From the NCBI GenBank assembly GCA_003131625.1, contig PKVY01000137.1, positions 48,058 through 92,126 on the forward strand: a stretch of 44,069 nt of DNA, in the 5' to 3' direction. The translations under genes and the position numbers were made by a program. A model generated the notes under the pieces. It was given only the letters and a program-made list of their open reading frames with translations. It was not told the origin of the DNA and searched no databases. This DNA comes from Acidobacterium sp. (lineage in GTDB: Bacteria; Acidobacteriota; Terriglobia; Terriglobales; Acidobacteriaceae). Positions 42,123-44,069 of the stretch are shown here, piece after piece; the stretch's first letter is position 1, and the number at the start of each line of letters is the position of its first letter.

Positions 42123-42590
42123 ATGAAAGCCACATTTGCCGCCGGTTGTTTCTGGGGTGTCGAAGCCCGTTTCCAGCAGCTTCCCGGCGTTCTCTCAACC
42201 GCCGTCGGCTACGAAGGCGGCAAGCTCGACAACCCCACCTACCACGATGTCTGTACCGATCGCACCGGCCACGCCGAAGCCGTCGAGATCGACTACGATC
42301 CCGCGAAGATCACCTACGAGCAGCTTCTCGAAGAGTTCTTCCAGCTCCACGACTCCACCCAGCTGAACCGCCAGGGTCCCGACCACGGCACCCAATACCG
42401 CAGCGTCGTATTCTTCCACTCCCCCGAACAGGAAGCCGCCGCGAAACAGACCATCGCCCGCCTCACCGCCGAGAAGCGCTTTTCGAAGCCGATTGCCACC
42501 CAGGTCGTCCCCGCCGAGACCTTCTGGCGCGCCGAGGAATACCACCAGCGATACCTCGAAAAACGCGGCGCCCTTAGCTGCCACATTTAG
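42123..42590 (+). CDS. msrA: Peptide methionine sulfoxide reductase A
   Basis: 155 residues from ATG 42123, with AGAGAGG upstream. Reduces methionine-S-sulfoxide in proteins. The catalytic C9 is in AAGCFWGVEA; VGYEGGKLDNPTYHDVCTDRTGHAEAVEIDYDP and DHGTQYRSVVFFHSPEQ are signature segments; HQRYLEKRG ends the domain, with a further Cys near the C-terminus (SCHI) that may resolve the disulfide. The short length with no signal peptide indicates a cytosolic enzyme. Confidence 0.97.
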   Translation: MKATFAAGCFWGVEARFQQLPGVLSTAVGYEGGKLDNPTYHDVCTDRTGHAEAVEIDYDPAKITYEQLLEEFFQLHDSTQLNRQGPDHGTQYRSVVFFHSPEQEAAAKQTIARLTAEKRFSKPIATQVVPAETFWRAEEYHQRYLEKRGALSCHI

Positions 42591-42628
42591 CTAGAGGCTT
42601 CGCCTCCATTGCGCATCTTCCTGTTTAC

Positions 42629-42795
42629 CAGGGCGCGACCGTACAGGCCAGCACTTGAAGCCAGCCGACCCCCCACTGCCCTGCGGCCAGGTTCACCCCA
42701 CAGCAAGTAGCAAACGCCCTTGGCGCCCCGCCGTCAATAGCCTCGACTGCATGTTTCCACCCCAAAGTACCGCGGAGACCCAAATTGGAACCGGC
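42629..42795. repeat. Diverged copy of the 228-bp repeat
   Basis: AGGTTCACCCCACAGCAAG recurs at 42689 in the same orientation as the array at 39518-40175. AGTACCG follows 77 bases later (76 in the array units) and then GACCCAAATTGGAAC, matching GAAACCAAAACGGGAC. Upstream, AGGGCGCGACC (42629) matches the hairpin-side segment before each unit. The copy is therefore colinear but degenerate. It fills most of the gap between msrA and the membrane protein gene; GAGGC-TTC-GCCTC at 42596-42608 is a small hairpin after msrA without a T-run. Confidence 0.75.
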
Positions 42796-42813
42796 CTCAT
42801 CCGCTCCCTCGTC

Positions 42814-43284
42814 TCAAGAGGCAATTTCGCGCATCCTGTCCCGCCGAGTCAGAACCGCAATCGTCGCTCCGATGCAAAACAGCAGAGCCAGCACCCCGCT
42901 CACCCGCGACGCCAGGGTCACAGCCGCCCGCGCGTGCGGAACCCGCGTCAGCGGCAGCACCACGAAGTTCATGATCACGTAGACCATCGCCCCGTAGACC
43001 AGCCCAGACGCCACCGGTCGCCGAATCAAAACCCCCAACCGCCGGCTCGCCGCGTAAAAGACCGCAGTCCAGAACAACGCAATCGTGTAATGGATCGCCA
43101 CGCCCAGCGCCACCGACTCCATCCCCGCGCGGAACGCCCACGCCCCCGTCAGCCCGCTCGCGATGTACTGGAAGATTTGCACCGGCGTGATGTGCCGGAA
43201 GGCATTGAAGACCAGATTTTCTGTGATGTCCAGCGTCCCCGCGATCAACCCAATCCGCATCACGCTGCCAGTCGCACTCGCCAT
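42814..43284 (-). CDS. Conserved four-helix membrane protein, 156 aa
   Basis: Four predicted membrane helices: MRIGLIAGTLDITENLVFNAF (with polar residues), ALGVAIHYTIALFWTAVFYAAS, VASGLVYGAMVYVIMNFVVLPL and VSGVLALLFCIGATIAVL. The pattern LIAGTLDITENL with a conserved acidic pair, and RRPVASGLVYG, resembles membrane proteins that recur in Acidobacteriota; the role is unknown. No strong ribosome-binding site is seen for ATG 43284; ATG 43260 (MRIGLIAG) is an alternative. Confidence 0.75.
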   Translation of the reverse strand: MASATGSVMRIGLIAGTLDITENLVFNAFRHITPVQIFQYIASGLTGAWAFRAGMESVALGVAIHYTIALFWTAVFYAASRRLGVLIRRPVASGLVYGAMVYVIMNFVVLPLTRVPHARAAVTLASRVSGVLALLFCIGATIAVLTRRDRMREIAS

Positions 43285-43367
43285 CGCCGCATTCTACAAG
43301 CGCATCGGCGCAGCAGCCATGACCGGTTTACTCATCCACGGTCCTTCTAACCCGGCCGAGTCTGCTC

Positions 43368-43400
43368 TTCTAATCCCTAAACTCTAATCCCTAATCCCTG
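43368..43400 (-). repeat. Heptanucleotide array identical to 12275-12307
   Basis: TTCTAAT, CCCTAAA, CTCTAAT, CCCTAAT, CCCTG: 33 bases without one difference from the array near 12300. It overlaps the end of the adjacent minus-strand gene: the last codons AGG-GAT-TAG (Arg-Asp-stop) are part of the repeat. Confidence 0.92.
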
Positions 43401-43996
43401 GCGTTCGTAAAATCCCCGCCGAACTTCGGAATCCCAAAAACTCCGCGCAGATGCAACAAATCCAGCGGGCTGATCATTCCGTCAATTACCACCACATTGA
43501 CGTTCCGCGAATTCGCCACCAGCACGACCATCCCGTCAAAATTCCCACGGTCCATCCGCACCCACACATCGGTCCGCGTCGGGTCGAACGGCTTCGGCGG
43601 TGCTGCCATCGGTGCAGCTGGCCCAACCGCCGCCGTCGTGCTCGCGTCCGGCTGCGCCGGTGGATGCGTCTGCTTCGTCACCAGATGATTCCAGCCGTGC
43701 CCCCCATACTGCGCCCGCACCGCCTCCAGCGCCGCAGGATCGTAGCCCACTGCGGAGTACTTGAAGTTGTGTACGGTGATGCTCCGCAGCTTCGCGATGA
43801 TCGGCCGATCCTCATCCGGCATGATCTGGGACGCCGCATGCAGCATCGACTCGTCAAACGTCAGATCGCTGTGCAGAGTCGCTCGCGCCCCCAGCGCATC
43901 CAGCCCCTGCGGCGCCAGCGGCGCCTCCTGCGCGCAAACCAGTTGAGTTGATATCAGAAAGGCGGCGGCAAACACAACAATCCGGCGGCAGATCAT
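43391..43996 (-). CDS. DUF4252-like secreted protein
   Basis: 201 residues. Signal peptide 1-22 (MICRRIVVFAAAFLISTQLVCAQ). The pattern LDALGARATLHSDLTFDESMLHAASQIM, then IIAKLRSITVHNFKYSAVGYDPAALEAVRAQY, GWNHLVTKQ and, after a Pro/Ala-rich insertion, DVWVRMDRGNFDGMVVLVANSRNVNVVVIDG with LLHLRGVFGIPKF fits DUF4252, a family of small exported proteins often found beside ECF sigma factor genes. No sigma factor gene is visible here; the upstream side is cut by the window edge. The insertion (about 110-138) is unusual. Function unknown. Confidence 0.75.
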   Translation of the reverse strand: MICRRIVVFAAAFLISTQLVCAQEAPLAPQGLDALGARATLHSDLTFDESMLHAASQIMPDEDRPIIAKLRSITVHNFKYSAVGYDPAALEAVRAQYGGHGWNHLVTKQTHPPAQPDASTTAAVGPAAPMAAPPKPFDPTRTDVWVRMDRGNFDGMVVLVANSRNVNVVVIDGMISPLDLLHLRGVFGIPKFGGDFTNARD

Positions 43997-44046
43997 ATCC
44001 CCTCAGACGCAAGTTTCAGAAAAAAGTGGCGCACCAGCGACGAGCT

Positions 44047-44069
44047 ACTGGCTGCTGGCTGCTGGCTGC
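44047..44069. repeat. Heptanucleotide array, CTGCTGG-type, cut by the window edge
   Basis: CTACTGG, CTGCTGG, CTGCTGG, CT: a seven-base period again but a different unit from the CCCTAA and TACCCTG arrays. It runs off the right edge, so its length and flanking gene are unknown. Confidence 0.75.

Overview
This window is a high-GC bacterial chromosome segment that most likely comes from an Acidobacteriota (Terriglobia-type) genome. The main evidence is a secreted von Willebrand A protein of the acidobacterial 'VWFA-related' type at 7849-9063. A lineage-typical S55 (SpoIVB-like) protein lies opposite it, and an S53 sedolisin, a tricorn-type protease, an Ig-like repeat protein, a reg_prop hybrid histidine kinase and a recombinase-domain small protein are also present. 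No rRNA, tRNA, CRISPR array, complete insertion sequence or prophage was seen.

Layout. 1-1609: the 3' part of typA/bipA, cut by the window edge. 1660-5740: a small beta-barrel-like protein, a sedolisin protease, a VapBC module with a palindromic operator, and an orphan recombinase-domain protein. 5927-9566: divergent S55 peptidase-like and VWFA genes, then a small hydrophobic protein. 9735-12216: miaA with a polytopic membrane protein. 12314-15236: an Ig-like surface protein, kbl, an orphan HigA and a small membrane protein. 15383-21309: a tight trpC-trpF-trpB-trpA-aroQ-aroF-tyrA cluster joining the lower tryptophan pathway to DAHP synthesis and the tyrosine branch. 21422-26709: a secreted tricorn-like protease and a secreted GH2 glycosidase. 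26791-33830: a run of minus-strand genes, YcxB-like / DtxR / histidine kinase / response regulator / secreted protein / MbfA-like ferritin-VIT1, suggesting a metal-homeostasis theme. 33960-34602: an AbrB-VapC module. 34658-41314: trpS-scpA, a PiT phosphate transporter with a candidate Pho box, scpB, a 228-bp tandem repeat array, and rluB without a normal start codon. 41321-42025: a CopG antitoxin with a PIN toxin broken by one stop codon. 42123-43996: msrA, a diverged copy of the 228-bp repeat, a membrane protein and a DUF4252-like secreted protein.

The least explained material is non-coding. Heptanucleotide arrays with G-rich mRNA-sense strands abut the stop codons of four minus-strand genes (near 12307, 26790, 28570 and 43400), and one 33-bp stretch is identical at two sites 31 kb apart. 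A three-copy 228-bp repeat with a diverged fourth copy occupies the intergenic space around rluB, and the end of this repeat-rich stretch seems to supply the ribosome-binding site of rluB. The S55 protein carries its Ser and His motifs in the reverse order to SpoIVB. Four toxin-antitoxin-type loci, two of them degenerate or orphan, fall within 44 kb.
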